From Symbiodinium natans (lineage: Eukaryota > Sar > Dinophyceae > Suessiales > Symbiodiniaceae), in NCBI GenBank assembly GCA_905221605.1, contig CAJNDS010002271.1:67001-131000 (forward strand): 64,000 bases of DNA, given 5' to 3'. Made by a program: the position numbers and the translations under genes. Below, piece by piece: positions 54,380-64,000 of this stretch (position 1 is its first letter; each line of letters starts with the position of its first letter). The notes under the pieces were generated by a model. It ran no database searches, was not told where the DNA came from, and saw nothing but the letters and a program-made list of their open reading frames with translations.

Positions 54380-55249
54380 CTCAGGACAGAAGCATAAGGC
54401 ATTCTAGGTTTCCAAGGGATCAATGGGGAGCTGCAATGAGTTGCAGCAAGGCTTCCCATCTTGGAAGCCAAGTGGACTGTTCTGGGCAATCTCATGAGTA
54501 TGCGTAGGATCCGAAACAGGTGTCTCGACGAAAGCAAATGGCATTCGGTCGACACCCTGCAGCCATACACATCCACACGCCCTCAGCTATACAAGATCGA
54601 ACATGCCACAAGAAGAGCGTTTCGCCAGCCTGGCTCGCCGACGCGCGCCAGCACTGCGGACCTGGGCACCCCCAGTCAAGCTTGACATTTGCATCCACCG
54701 ATTGGATTTCAATCTTCTAATTAAGGCGCTCACAATACCTCGCTTCTCCTTTTGGCAGATGCTTCCCTTGTGCAGCTCACCTCCTTCCTTCCCCTGGGAA
54801 AGATGGTAGATTGCAGCCGCAGTCGCCGCAACGCAAGCGCCAACATGGCACCAGCAACTGCCAACTGCCAGGGAGGCTGATGTGAAAGGTGCTGGGTCTG
54901 GACAGTGAGACCTCTAGATATGCACCGCCAAAGCTAACTCAGACTCAGTATCTGAGTTTTTTTCACCTCTCCCCACACTATTCGAAAGAACGAACTTGGA
55001 GTGACCAATCTGACCACCCTCCGAAGAAATCACCCAAAACAAGAGGCTCTGTGCATGGAGCCTTTGTGGACGGCCACGTCCTTGCAGCGCTGAACAAAAG
55101 ACCGACCAATGCGCTGCAGAAGTCGGTGCAGATGCCAGAGGTTTTGAGAGGTTCCACACGTTTTTTGCAACAACCCGAATGCAACACAAACACATCCTGA
55201 AATCCTGAATAGGAGCAACTCTGCTGAAAAGTGGCAAGTTGGCAACGCC

Positions 55250-55885
55250 CTATGCCGACTGAGCTGTCATCGCCTGTGCAAGATCGCGCATGCCATGTCT
55301 TAGGAGCCCCTGAGCACTCTCGAACGTGAAAGCCATAACCGCCAAGCCCACCAGTGATCGGAGCCTGAGCCTATGTGCTTTGGTGTCAGCCTCCATCGCG
55401 GTAGCTGCAGGCGCTGCCGGCACGGGCGCGCCTTCCGAAGTCCGTGTTGTGGGCAGCATTTGTGTACACGGGGCCCGCGTCTTAAGGCGACTCTCACCTA
55501 CAGGGTTCACCTGTGAAACCCCCCTCCGCCCCACAAGGATGCTTATTCTGATAAGGACATGCTCAGGAGTGTAACAGATCAAGTGCCAGCAGGGGAATTT
55601 CGGAGTTTTCCGGTGGAGGCAGCCGGAAATTGTGGTGACAATATTCATGGTGGTTGCCGCAGTCGCGTTCGTACTCGTCCTCGTGGTACATGCGCAGAAT
55701 TGGAAAGCAAAATAGAAGGAGGTGGCAGCAAAAAAGAGCAGACCGTCCATGTAGGCCCTAATTGAAGAAACCAAAGCAAACAAAGGTCTCGGACACACGC
55801 GTACACACACGCACACAGCTCCCTTTATCAAATGGCACGAGGGTGCCTTTGCAACATTCTGCAACAGAAGAGGTGCAACCCCCAT
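55250..55885 (-). CDS. Open reading frame of 211 codons with a membrane segment
   Basis: ATG at 55885 to TAG at 55250. A VCVCVRVC stretch (from GT-rich DNA) is followed by MDGLLFFAATSFYFAFQFC, a probable membrane helix with ATG at about 55743. The C-terminal 70 residues (EGAPVPAAPAATAMEADTKA, RSLVGLAVMAFTFESAQGLL, RHGMRDLAQAMTAQ) have the best codon use and are surely coding. Short GTGA/GTAG signals around 55485-55515 hint that an intron may interrupt the frame. No family recognised. Confidence 0.48.
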   Translation of the reverse strand: MGVAPLLLQNVAKAPSCHLIKGAVCVCVRVCPRPLFALVSSIRAYMDGLLFFAATSFYFAFQFCACTTRTSTNATAATTMNIVTTISGCLHRKTPKFPCWHLICYTPEHVLIRISILVGRRGVSQVNPVGESRLKTRAPCTQMLPTTRTSEGAPVPAAPAATAMEADTKAHRLRLRSLVGLAVMAFTFESAQGLLRHGMRDLAQAMTAQSA

Positions 55886-56123
55886 GGCCTCGCCACGACG
55901 AGACCCCAAGGCTTCAGGCGGTGCCTTGGAGACTCAAATCAACCCCCCAGCTTCAAGCTTCGAGACCTGAGCCAAGTAAAAACCGAACGTCGCCAGGTTT
56001 CGGGCTTTGGGCTCCGGGATGGGTTGTTCAATTACAGTGGTGTCTATTGCTTGGGGTGATGGAGGCTCGAAGCTGTGCGGTTTGGGATGATTCCCCAAAA
56101 CCTTCGCACAGATGACTAAGCTT

Positions 56124-56690
56124 TCACCAGCACAAGCCACCAACATGAAGTATGCTTGATTCTCTCCACCACGTCGAACTATACTTTGCTATATCTGTAT
56201 GTGTTTGTACATAATTATGCTGTACACATGGTGTCCTCCGGGGTGCTCGAAAGACTTTGCGGATCGGGCTGCCTCGCGCAGGACACTCACAATGAATCAT
56301 GAAGGTCCGGGCGAAAAAAAACTTGAGCTGTGTTGTATAGACGGGCTTCCGTAGCACGCTTGCACTGCTGATCGCCAGATCCCTCCATCCAAACAAATCG
56401 CACTGCTCAGCTGTGGCACTAGAGTCAGCAGCTGGATTTCCAGGTTCCCTGGAAGCACAAACACCTCAAAAGGTTGCCTGCCTGATCTTCTGCACAACTT
56501 GCGCGGCAATCTCCTGAAGCACGGCCCCGTGGGAGTGTCGCCGAAGCAGCCTGCGCGCGGAGTCCAAGTTTGCTGAACCCAATGGCGCTGAAACCATGGC
56601 GTTTCCGGAGTGAGTAGTGCAGGGTTCTCGTTTTGGAGCGTGGACTGTGCCGGGTCACGATCGTTCGCCAGTGACAGGGCCGCGCAGAGG
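56124..56690 (-). CDS. Candidate spliced gene (three to four exons), unknown product
   Basis: Minus strand: 56595-56690 (LCAALSLANDRDPAQSTLQN, ENPALLTPETP), 56482-56550 (LLRRHSHGAVLQEIAAQVVQ, KI) and 56291-56448 (REPGNPAADSSATAEQCDLF, GWRDLAISSASVLRKPVYTT, QLKFFFARTFMIH). Phases agree (2/1, 2/1). Introns are 44 nt (GT) and 33 nt (GC donor, GCAGGC). After 56291 a perfect GTGAGT donor follows, but the frame is also open through to TGA at 56124; an in-frame 45-nt intron would give the same ending. Helical, amphipathic. The first exon with a start is not identified. Confidence 0.6.
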
Positions 56691-57409
56691 CTGTAGCTAC
56701 GTTTAGTTAGATGTGTATGGCAGCACCCACCCCACCCACCCCCCAAGCCTAGGACAATCTATTAAGATCCCAACCGAAGCTACCACCATAGAATATCCAC
56801 TCCAAGATCCCAACCTCATTCTATGTCTTGGGAATGGTGGATGTTACGTGGGGTGGGGCTAAGTGGTGCCATAAAACTCGTTTTGGGCGCCGTTGCGTGA
56901 ACATCATCTGCGCAACGACTTGCCGCACCCATCTGCCATGTTAGGGATGTCGGAAGTCTGGCCTTGCGATCTAAATCCTCAACCCTAAACTTGCACAGGT
57001 CCCCGACTCCTCACACCCACAAGACTGCCAAACAGGAAATTCCACAAACCCGGCACCTTTGGAGCCAGTTTAGGGTTTAGGGCTTAGGGTTTTTTCCCCA
57101 CCCATGTCGCAAGCGTTTACCGGGAAAAGGTCAGACAAACCTATGGCCAAAGTTCAGGGTTTAGGGTTTCGACTCTCACACTGGCGCTGGCAAGGCTCCG
57201 GTAGTATCCAGTCAAAATTCAACCACAACTCATTGGAAGCGGCCCTAGGGTTTACTTTTTCGCTCTGGGCGATGGCTGTTGACTTGTCTCCCGCCTTGAC
57301 TCCCATACTTGGAGATCCTGAGCAGAGATTCAGGATGCAGGATTCTTTGCTCAGCTTTATCGTGAGTTTTTGAATCTGTTCTATGTTGTCACTACGATTT
57401 TGCTGCAGG

Positions 57410-57471
57410 CACTGTGAATATTAATATACCTATATATATATATAATATGGACCCATAAACATATAAATATA

Positions 57472-57506
<35 letters not shown>

Positions 57507-57512
57507 GTGGGG
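57410..57512. repeat. (TA)n and (GTAT)n microsatellites
   Basis: Runs of TATATA around 57428-57478 are followed by about seven GTAT units to 57505. Confidence 0.9.
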
Positions 57513-57600
57513 AGGGGGTGCACATCAAAACCACGCCATAGACACAGCTGCTCACCCCTCTTCGACAGGAACAACTTCCACATGCAACATGCAGCGCAGC

Positions 57601-57778
57601 CTCTGGGTTTAGGGTTTCGGGTTTAGGGTTTTTGGGTTTAGGGTTTAGGGTTCTGGGGCGCTTGCCGGGGATGGCCCCATCTGGCTGCGCCCGGCGGCAT
57701 AGCCATGCGGAGTCTCAGCACCCTCTCTACCCTAAACCCTAAACCCGATGACCTAAACCCTAAACCCTACCCTAAACC

Positions 57779-57810
<32 letters not shown>

Positions 57811-57857
57811 ACCCTAAACCCTAAGCCCTAAGCCCTAAGCCCTAAACCCTAAACCAT
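57601..57857. repeat. Head-to-head telomere-like repeats around a short GC-rich exon
   Basis: 57605-57653 carries GGGTTTAGGG units; 57730-57855 carries CCCTAAA units with CCCTCAA and CCCTAAG variants. Between them lies a 75-bp GC-rich segment. The orientation (G-rich strand pointing inward from both sides) is that expected of two fused ends, on a very small scale. Confidence 0.9.
57666..57713 (-). CDS. Candidate 48-nt exon between telomere-like introns
   Basis: Minus strand: acceptor GAGGGTGCTGAG, TPHGYAAGRSQMGPSP, then a GC donor (GCAAGC, first base 57665) followed by CCCTAAACCCTAAACCC. Phase 0 at both ends; nearly all codons end in C or G. Confidence 0.4.
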
Positions 57858-58065
57858 GGCCTGAGAGGAGAAACAGAAACCATATGCCATTCTGCACCAG
57901 TTTGACGCTATAAGCCGTTAAGTTTACATGTTGCATATGGGCTCCATAGTATGTCAAGGAAGCTTGGTGCCAAGGCTAGGGGAACAAAGTATTCACATAG
58001 TGGGACCTTTGTAATATACACCTGATACTCCCCAGTAATACAGTAGGGTCGGAGCCCGGACGGCT

Positions 58066-58359
58066 ATGCGGTCCCTAGAGAGCATGGACTCTTGGGACGG
58101 TGATTCAAGATTTTCAAGATTGAAGAGCTTGGGATCCCCAATGTCAGATGGTTCCGAAGCTCATCAGATGCTTGCAAGTAGAGTACAGGTGATAGGCGCG
58201 TCCGGCACCATCAATCAGGCCGAAACCCCGCTGCTCCATTCCAAGATCCATCTTCTCGGGCGGGAGCCGAGATTAGCATCTTTTCCATGTCAGATTGGGC
58301 TTGGGATTTCGGAGATACACGGCACCATGGAATCGCCTAGAAGGGAACTCAAGCCCTGA
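58066..58359 (+). CDS. Open reading frame of 97 codons, opposite to the gene cluster
   Basis: ATG at 58066, reading MRSLESMDSWDGDSRFSRLK, VQVIGASGTINQAETPLLHS to TGA. Ser-rich start with plausible codons, but it stands alone on the plus strand among minus-strand genes, so it may be chance. Confidence 0.25.
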   Translation: MRSLESMDSWDGDSRFSRLKSLGSPMSDGSEAHQMLASRVQVIGASGTINQAETPLLHSKIHLLGREPRLASFPCQIGLGISEIHGTMESPRRELKP

Positions 58360-58447
58360 GCCTCATAACCACAGCCCAGATTCCCGAATCGCACATCAAG
58401 CCTCGCACCCCAAAATCCTGACTACATCCATACAGCATCTCCCAGAA

Positions 58448-59413
58448 TCACCAAAACCTCAGTCGAAGATCGCCGAAGATCCCGACTCTCGACTCAGACT
58501 TTCCCTCAGGTGCCGAGCCAGCATCCCCACCAGGGTCTGACCGCATTGAGCCCTCGTTTTCATGACGGCTGAGCGGGATAGCGATGCGTTCAAGCACGGT
58601 TGTGCATGGTTTCACCAAACTCAGCACTTCTCTGTTGAATTCGGTGTCTTCATAGCAGCACTGCTCCAGCGGCATGCGCTCCGAAAGGGCAGTATCAGTC
58701 CCAAACGAAAGGCATCCCGAAGAAGGGTCGGGTAGGTCATAAACCCCTGATGCTAAACGCAACTGACCCCGGCCTCGCTGACGATGCCCGGGCTGGGTGA
58801 TCGGACAGGCCCTGCATTGCGGATCGCAGTGCGATGCAAAACAAAGCTCCGGGTAAACGTAAACTCAGCTCGTGGTTTCAGACCAAAAGCGTGACTACGT
58901 GTACCTAGACAGAATGATCCGCGCCTTTGTCTGGCACCACCCAGCCCAAGACACAGGATTAAAATCTACCTTAAGATCTCAGCCCCAATACTAGGATAAT
59001 CCACCCCAAGATCCCAACCCCAAGTTACCATCCAGAGCTGGTCTCCCTCGCCTGGAGGCAGCGCACCAGGCGGCAACGGCCTCTGGAACCGTATGAGGCC
59101 TTGAATCCTTGAAGCCCCACATGTCACTGGCAGTAAAGTGGGATTTCAAGTCCAAGCAGATCACGGGAGCCTGCATGGTGGTCCATACGGACATGTGTAT
59201 GTGCAGTAAGTGTCCCGGAAATCCTCACATCCCAACAATTTTCAGCCGCTTAACCATCTCCCCAAAAGTGCCCTTGAGAGTCCAGCGATTCCGAGCAACT
59301 GAGGTTGAGGCAGCGTCTGCGCTGGTATGCGGGGCACTGAAGCCTTCGGCTGCCTCAGGGGGTAGGGGCAATCCCCACATCTCAAGCTCAACCGTTCTGC
59401 ACCCATTTACCAT
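58448..59413 (-). CDS. Spliced gene (three exons), orphan protein of about 207 residues
   Basis: Minus strand: exon 59237-59413 from ATG 59413 (MVNGCRTVELEMWGLPLPPE, SADAASTSVARNRWTLKGTF), exon 59029-59170 (APVICLDLKSHFTASDMWGF, TVPEAVAAWCAASRRGRPAL) and exon 58448-58752 (SGVYDLPDPSSGCLSFGTDT, REVLSLVKPCTTVLERIAIP, ESRVGIFGDLRLRFW, TGA). Phase agrees at both junctions (0/0, 1/2); donors are GTTGGG and GTAACT, acceptors CATGCAG and GCGTTTAG. Codon use is strongly C/G-ending. The start could instead lie further upstream, since the acceptor-like GGGTGCAG is just inside exon 1. I do not recognise any domain. Confidence 0.66.
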
Positions 59414-59963
59414 GTCTAGGCTCACAGGTGCCTCACAAGACAACTATACGAAGCCAGGGCCGAGACAAGACCTGCTCATACCGAGGCAACGGAACCGGGG
59501 ACTGGAGCTCCTGACTTGAATGCTTCAGTCATGAAACCACCTCTGTTTTGATGGCTGACTCAAACATGATGCAGCGATGCACAATCACTGCTTGAGCTAC
59601 ATCGACTCTTGCGATGTCGAGCCGCAGCTTCGGGTTCTGGGACAGGGCTTTGACTCTGCGAGGCTGACACGCACGCGCACACACACACACACACACACAT
59701 GCGCAAGAAACGCAGATTCTGGATGTGAAAAGTCATCCCTGGTTGATCCCCCAATCCCTGCCCCCACTGCGATTTCGCGTGGCTCCGGCGCAGGATGCTC
59801 ATGAGATGGAGAATTTGGACTCCACCTTTCAGCTTTGGAGGGCGTAGGTGGGATTGGGTGGGGAGGGGGGCATGGGTCGTCCTGGCAGGGCTCAGGTTTA
59901 GGGAGATTAAGGGTGCGGAGACGTGGGGTTCAAAGCTTGATTCAAGGAGCCTCTAAGATGCGG

Positions 59964-60477
59964 TTAACGACCTTTGAGCTGGGGCCCTGACGTCTGGGGT
60001 TGGTGCCAAAGCTGCTGTGGCTGCGGGGAGTAGGGGTAAACAGGATACTGTTGTGGCTGTGGCTGCTGTGGTAGGAGGTGCGAAACGGGCGCAGAATGCA
60101 CCGGAGAGGGGAAGCTGGGTGTGGTCGGCTGTGTTGACAAGGGTGGCGGTGGCGATAAGATGGGGAGATGGTGAGCCTGCGAGAATTGTGCTAAAGGCGG
60201 CACACGCTGTGAAGCTTCAGGCAGCGAAGGTGGTGGGGTTGGCGGATTGGGAGCCGGGGGACCCTGGATCAGTTGCTGCAGCAGCAAAGGGCTTCCCGAC
60301 GTAAGGGGCCCTGGGTGCTGGTACTCCGGTGAATATGGAAGGGGTGATGACTCTCGCTCGGGTGTTCTGCTTGGGCTGGCAAGAACCTCCACGTCGGGCA
60401 CAAACCCAGTCCTTGCACCAGGCTGGTCGCAAGCAAGAATGACTTGGTAGCTTCCAGGAAGGAAACGGAATTTACGG
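59964..60477 (-). CDS. Proline/glutamine-rich exon
   Basis: Minus strand: from a TGCAG acceptor at about 60478 the frame reads DFRKFRFLPGSYQVILACDQ, PGARTGF and then about 130 residues rich in Pro, Gln, Ser and His (PPAPNPPTPPPSLPEASQ, LLPQQPQPQQYPVYPYSPQP) to TGA at 59964. The first 25 residues loosely recall the start of an ERCC4-type nuclease fold (PGxYxVxLxxD), but this rests on a few positions. An acidic segment on the same strand (EEEDEEAEGDPVDYVEPLGW, about 60585-60670), ending at a GC donor GCAAGT, may be the preceding exon. Confidence 0.42.
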
Positions 60478-60679
60478 AAGTCACTGCACTAGCATCTATG
60501 AAAGTCACACGACTTTGGCAGGCTAATTGTGCCTCGTGTCGCACTCCCTGCGAGTGATGGGAAATCTGTCGGATCAGCAGCAACTTGCTTTGGAACTGTG
60601 GCCCAGCCCTGAAATTCCAACCGAGAGGCTCGACGTAGTCCACTGGATCACCCTCTGCTTCTTCGTCCTCTTCCTCCTT

Positions 60680-61561
60680 CACACATTTTGTCAGGCGGGA
60701 TGTGCATGTCGTGTTTTACGCTAAAGCTGACATACCACACTGCAAAAGGGGTAGGCCCACTCAATGAAGCTCCACTTGCGCTCCATGTCAAACCCATGAG
60801 CTCTGCAGCTATCCCACGAACAACACCTTTTTGCGCTGAGCTGAGATGTAGGGCTACTTGCCTTCTGCCCTGCGAGACCCTCCCGACCTGCATAGTTATT
60901 GAGTTTCATACCCCCCCCCCTCCTGAATGCTTAGCGGCTTAGCCTCAACATCGGTTCTTCGAGAGTCCAGAGGTGAAACGGCGGGCCACTAAAATCCTAC
61001 CAAAACGCACATAATTGATTCACTTGATCCCGTGAGTTTTGCCAGCTTGCAGGCGCTAGCGGCGAACCATGCGGCGCAGGCTCACGCTGCCGGGGCGTGT
61101 GACAGCCTCCGACTAGGTCTTTTGGGATTTCCGAAACTCGGGGGCACCTTATTGGCTTATTGGGGGTCCTTGTTACAAGGGATCCTACTATTTGGGGGGG
61201 GTCTATTTTAGGGTCCCGTATTTCGTAAACCCCCTTATGGGTGCTGCAGAGGCTTTGAAGTGTGCCCCATGCTCTTGTCCTGACCGGGATGTTGTTCTGG
61301 GCCTTGATCTAAATTTAACCCGAGGATTTTAGACAGAGTTGCCCACCCTCTCGGACATGTTGTTTTGAACCTTTTCGCAATTAGCGAATCCCTGCAAACA
61401 TGGAGACATTGAAATTGGCCTTCAGCATTGGAAACTGGAAACGATGACACATGAATGATTGCAGGAACGAAATTGGAACTTGTACCTAGATAACTGTGCC
61501 GCGTTGTAACTCGCACATCACGATGACATTGGCCGATGGCCACTCAATGCAGCTCTGCTGG
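60680..61561. other. Spacer downstream of the 601-residue gene
   Basis: A minus-strand open frame at 61235-61543 begins 18 bp after the stop of the membrane gene and has no true ATG at its 5' end; it is more likely 3' UTR. Otherwise AT-richer DNA with a G-run near 61192. Confidence 0.4.
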
Positions 61562-63367
61562 TCAACCTATCGCCTCAAGCGATGAGCTGCCGAGCTGACT
61601 GACCTCTTTCTCCACATACGGATAGCCCTTCCGTTGGAGCCACGCTACTTCCGCTTTTTGCGAGTTGCCTAAGCCTTCTGATTCCTCCAGAAACTGCCGG
61701 TCTTCCTCGGGAAGCCAAGCCAAGAAAAGACGGCGTTCCTCCCGGGAAAAGGGTGAGGAGGAATCCGGGCATTCCTCCTTCGAAAGACGATGGAGGCCGG
61801 CATCACAGGCATCCTGAAAATCTGCGGACTCCTTCCAGTCAGCTTTGCGTTTGGAGATCGTTTCACGGCGCAGATGTTCTGCTCCGGCTGTGGTGAAATC
61901 CTTCACCTTGCCAAGACCTTTCTTCCCATTGAAGTAGTACACATCAAGGGTGGCATTCTGTTTGACTGCCAGCTCGATGTTGGCGATCCATTTGGACCAC
62001 CACCTACATCCCCATGGCTTCTTTTCACCATACAGGGGAATGCACCAGCATTCGCCCTGCAAGTCCTGCAATTCCTCTTGCGGAATGGGGTCATGCAACC
62101 CGAAGTGCTTGGAGCCTTCGGGCAGAAACACGACGGCGGCGCTGATGTCGCTCTGTCGAGCTCCGGCCACCAGCTCATCCCAGGCGGACGCATACTTGCC
62201 AGGCCAGGAGCAAACAGTCTCCCGGCCTGGGAGCACATTCCCCTCGAACACAATTGTGTGTTCGTGGGTGGTGTGGACAGCCGCATCCAGCGACTTTTTC
62301 GGGGGCTGAAGCAGGAATTGCGTAAGGCGAGCACCGCGCTTGTTTAGGAGCAGAATTGGCCAGAAGAAGGGAAAGAAGAAAAAGCCGATCAAAAATGTTT
62401 CGGCTGTCTTTCTCCAGTGTGTGGGTTTCGAATCGATGCAGAAGACGACCCCGCCGGAACACATCAGCAGAGACACCCCGCCCCACAGGGTGCCCACGGC
62501 CGAGCCCTGCCCTTTTAGGCCAGCCACGGTCATGGCGACGACGCCGGCGACGCTGATCAAGGCGACGCAGCACCAGCAGCCCCCGAAGGTCAGCACGCAG
62601 TCGCCACCGGCTTCAACAGCGGCATCGTAGTCCTGGAGCTCCGGCCGTGCTGCCTGGACCCCGTTCTGCAGCTCTTCCGTGTAGCGGCCAACGCCTAAGG
62701 CAGCTCCGAGCCCGACGAGTCCGCCACAGGCACAGCACGACAGCGCCAGCAGCGCCGCAGCGAGGCCCACGCCTTGCAGCTGATTCTGCTCATCGAAGGA
62801 GGCCACAGTGCTGTAGACCATGGCGCCCAGGATGACGGACATGAAGATCGAGATGCTGACGAAGACCAACTTTTGCTTCCGAAGAGCTGCTCTGTTTACT
62901 TCTGTAGAATAGTGAGCATCGATCCCTTCCTTCCGCTCCTTCCGCAGACGACTTTCCTCTGCTGCTGCAGCTTCTTCCCTGCGGCTGAACCTTTCGGCTT
63001 CTGCACCGAAATCGCCAAAGCCATCGGATAGCCGCAAGTGGGCACCGCTCGTTGCGTTGCAGAAGCTGCAAACTTTGGCATCATCTCGCAACCGCACTGA
63101 CACTTCGAGGCCAGCAACTGCAGACTGGATACTTGATTTGGGGTAGAGGGGCTGCCAGCCCTTCCCTGACCCCAAATCAACTTCAACTGCCACTGCAAGA
63201 TCATTCAAGATTGTGCAAATCTCTGGCTCGTCGGCCGCCTGCGCTGCCTGTCTTTCTAAATCATTCTCCTCTGGCTCGCCGCCCTTCACAGCTTGTGCTG
63301 CCTCCCTTGAACTCTCCTCCTCTCGAATCTCGCCAGGACAGCTCTCAGGAGGACTCAGGGATGCCAT
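61562..63367 (-). CDS. Intronless five-helix membrane protein, 601 residues
   Basis: ATG at 63367 (stop TGA in frame 13 bp upstream; an in-frame GTG at 63376 is not needed), TGA at 61562. Residues 1-45 are acidic and disordered; about 50-120 form a small domain with CSFCNATSGAH at 100-110; 125-165 is a charged helix. Hydrophobic helices lie at about 167-190, 198-227, 257-284, 289-311 and 324-342 (FLIGFFFFPFFWPILLL), the middle ones Gly/Cys/Ala-rich. The C-terminal 260 residues are soluble, with FLPEGSKHFGLHDP (414-427), GECWCIPLYGEKKPWGCRWW (438-457) and a Glu/Lys-rich end. With an odd helix number, the N- and C-termini face opposite sides. Integral membrane protein of unknown function; no family recognised. 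Strong C/G-ending codons over 600 codons make it a secure gene. Confidence 0.9.
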   Translation of the reverse strand: MASLSPPESCPGEIREEESSREAAQAVKGGEPEENDLERQAAQAADEPEICTILNDLAVAVEVDLGSGKGWQPLYPKSSIQSAVAGLEVSVRLRDDAKVCSFCNATSGAHLRLSDGFGDFGAEAERFSRREEAAAAEESRLRKERKEGIDAHYSTEVNRAALRKQKLVFVSISIFMSVILGAMVYSTVASFDEQNQLQGVGLAAALLALSCCACGGLVGLGAALGVGRYTEELQNGVQAARPELQDYDAAVEAGGDCVLTFGGCWCCVALISVAGVVAMTVAGLKGQGSAVGTLWGGVSLLMCSGGVVFCIDSKPTHWRKTAETFLIGFFFFPFFWPILLLNKRGARLTQFLLQPPKKSLDAAVHTTHEHTIVFEGNVLPGRETVCSWPGKYASAWDELVAGARQSDISAAVVFLPEGSKHFGLHDPIPQEELQDLQGECWCIPLYGEKKPWGCRWWSKWIANIELAVKQNATLDVYYFNGKKGLGKVKDFTTAGAEHLRRETISKRKADWKESADFQDACDAGLHRLSKEECPDSSSPFSREERRLFLAWLPEEDRQFLEESEGLGNSQKAEVAWLQRKGYPYVEKEVSQLGSSSLEAIG

Positions 63368-64000
63368 GGCATTCACATCTCAGACTCCACCACTGTTTGG
63401 CAGAGCTCTTTCTGATCAGCGGTACTGTTTGTACATGTGGGCATTTTGTGGGTCTTCACCTTAACAATCATGCCTTTAAGCTGGGCCCACTGGAGCTTGG
63501 ACCGAGGGACAACGACAAGCGGACAAGCGGTTCCCATGCCCGTGGAATGCTAAACAGCTGGGTTTCCGGCAGCTCTTCCTCTCAAAAGCGCAGCAGAATC
63601 TAAATAACCATGATCTATTCTCCATATTTATGTCATTTTATGTCTGTATCTAAATAAGTAGATACTCCCAAACGCGGAAGTCCTTGCAAACATGGTTTTT
63701 TGTAGAGATCCCTAATGAACACGGCGCAACGAGGGGGTCGCGGCAGGGTCCTTGCAATCACCTTTTGCTGCAAGGAACAGCGGTCCCCAACAAGCCATGA
63801 AGCAGATCATTCAGAGAGGCATTTGGCGCTCGATCCCCAAGGAACAGCACGTACTTTCAGTGCATTTCAGTTTTTCCTACATTGCTTTCGGATCTTTTCT
63901 CTGGTCGGGACGATACCTCTCGCAATTGACTTTTTGTATATGGACGATATCTGCGAGCGTAGTTTGAAGGCATCTGACCATAGTATAACATTGTTTCCGG
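63368..64000. other. Upstream region of the 601-residue gene
   Basis: No convincing exon. ATCTAAATAA occurs twice at about 63599 and 63648, with AT-rich TATTTATGTCATTTTATG between. The promoter is presumably here, but no element can be named with confidence. Confidence 0.35.

Noticed and set aside
1-64000. Dinoflagellate spliced-leader sequence, CRISPR array, rRNA genes, transposase or reverse transcriptase
   Set aside because: I looked for CCGTAGCCATTTTGGCTCAAG-like DNA, regular spacer arrays, conserved rRNA blocks and polymerase or integrase motifs, and found none by eye.

Overview
The window looks like nuclear DNA of a eukaryotic alga, most probably a dinoflagellate of the Symbiodiniaceae/Suessiales type. 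The evidence comes from the sequence: coding is broken into many short exons with mostly C- or G-ending codons; many introns begin GC (a few probably GA) instead of GT; telomere-like TTTAGGG/CCCTAAA heptamers are scattered all along the window; satellites, microsatellites and long poly-G/poly-C tracts are abundant. I found no bacterial operon, rRNA, convincing tRNA, CRISPR array or viral gene, and no dinoflagellate spliced-leader sequence. Species is not determinable by eye.

Layout. 0-8 kb (+): the end of one gene (532-805), then one or two spliced genes (1669-2768 and 6320-7976) separated by a 3.2 kb array of a 48-bp hairpin satellite that probably lies inside an intron. 9-10 kb (-): a short spliced gene. 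10.6-16.3 kb (+): a multi-exon gene with PDZ-like segments followed by a coiled coil built from a near-identical 336-bp (112-residue) repeat. 17.07-24.34 kb: a 7.3 kb satellite with a 112-bp unit (about 64 copies). 24.4-26.8 kb (+): a spliced gene whose intron carries the poly-G and CA/CAGA microsatellites. 27-31.6 kb: scattered exons on both strands. 32.9-35.1 kb (-): the best identified gene, an FAD-dependent (kynurenine 3-monooxygenase-like) hydroxylase in six exons. 35-43 kb: isolated candidate exons and simple repeats. 44.2-47.7 kb (+): a run of exons. 48.4-63.4 kb (-): a largely unidirectional cluster with a tail-anchored protein of 15-residue repeats (50.0 kb), two- to four-exon genes at 53.5, 54.0, 56.1 and 58.4 kb, and an intronless five-helix membrane protein of 601 residues (61.6-63.4 kb). 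A G-rich interstitial telomere-like block lies at 52.9-53.4 kb.

Exons were called by eye from codon composition, splice signals and agreement of reading phase across introns. Gene-level calls where several junctions agree (32.9-35.1, 53.5, 54.0, 56.1, 58.4 kb, and the intronless genes) are firm; single exons are tentative because unrelated open frames of about 100 codons are common in this DNA. Few products are recognisable, so no joint pathway is claimed. The most unusual signal is that several introns with a GC donor carry telomere-like heptamers beside that donor, which could be an introner-like family.
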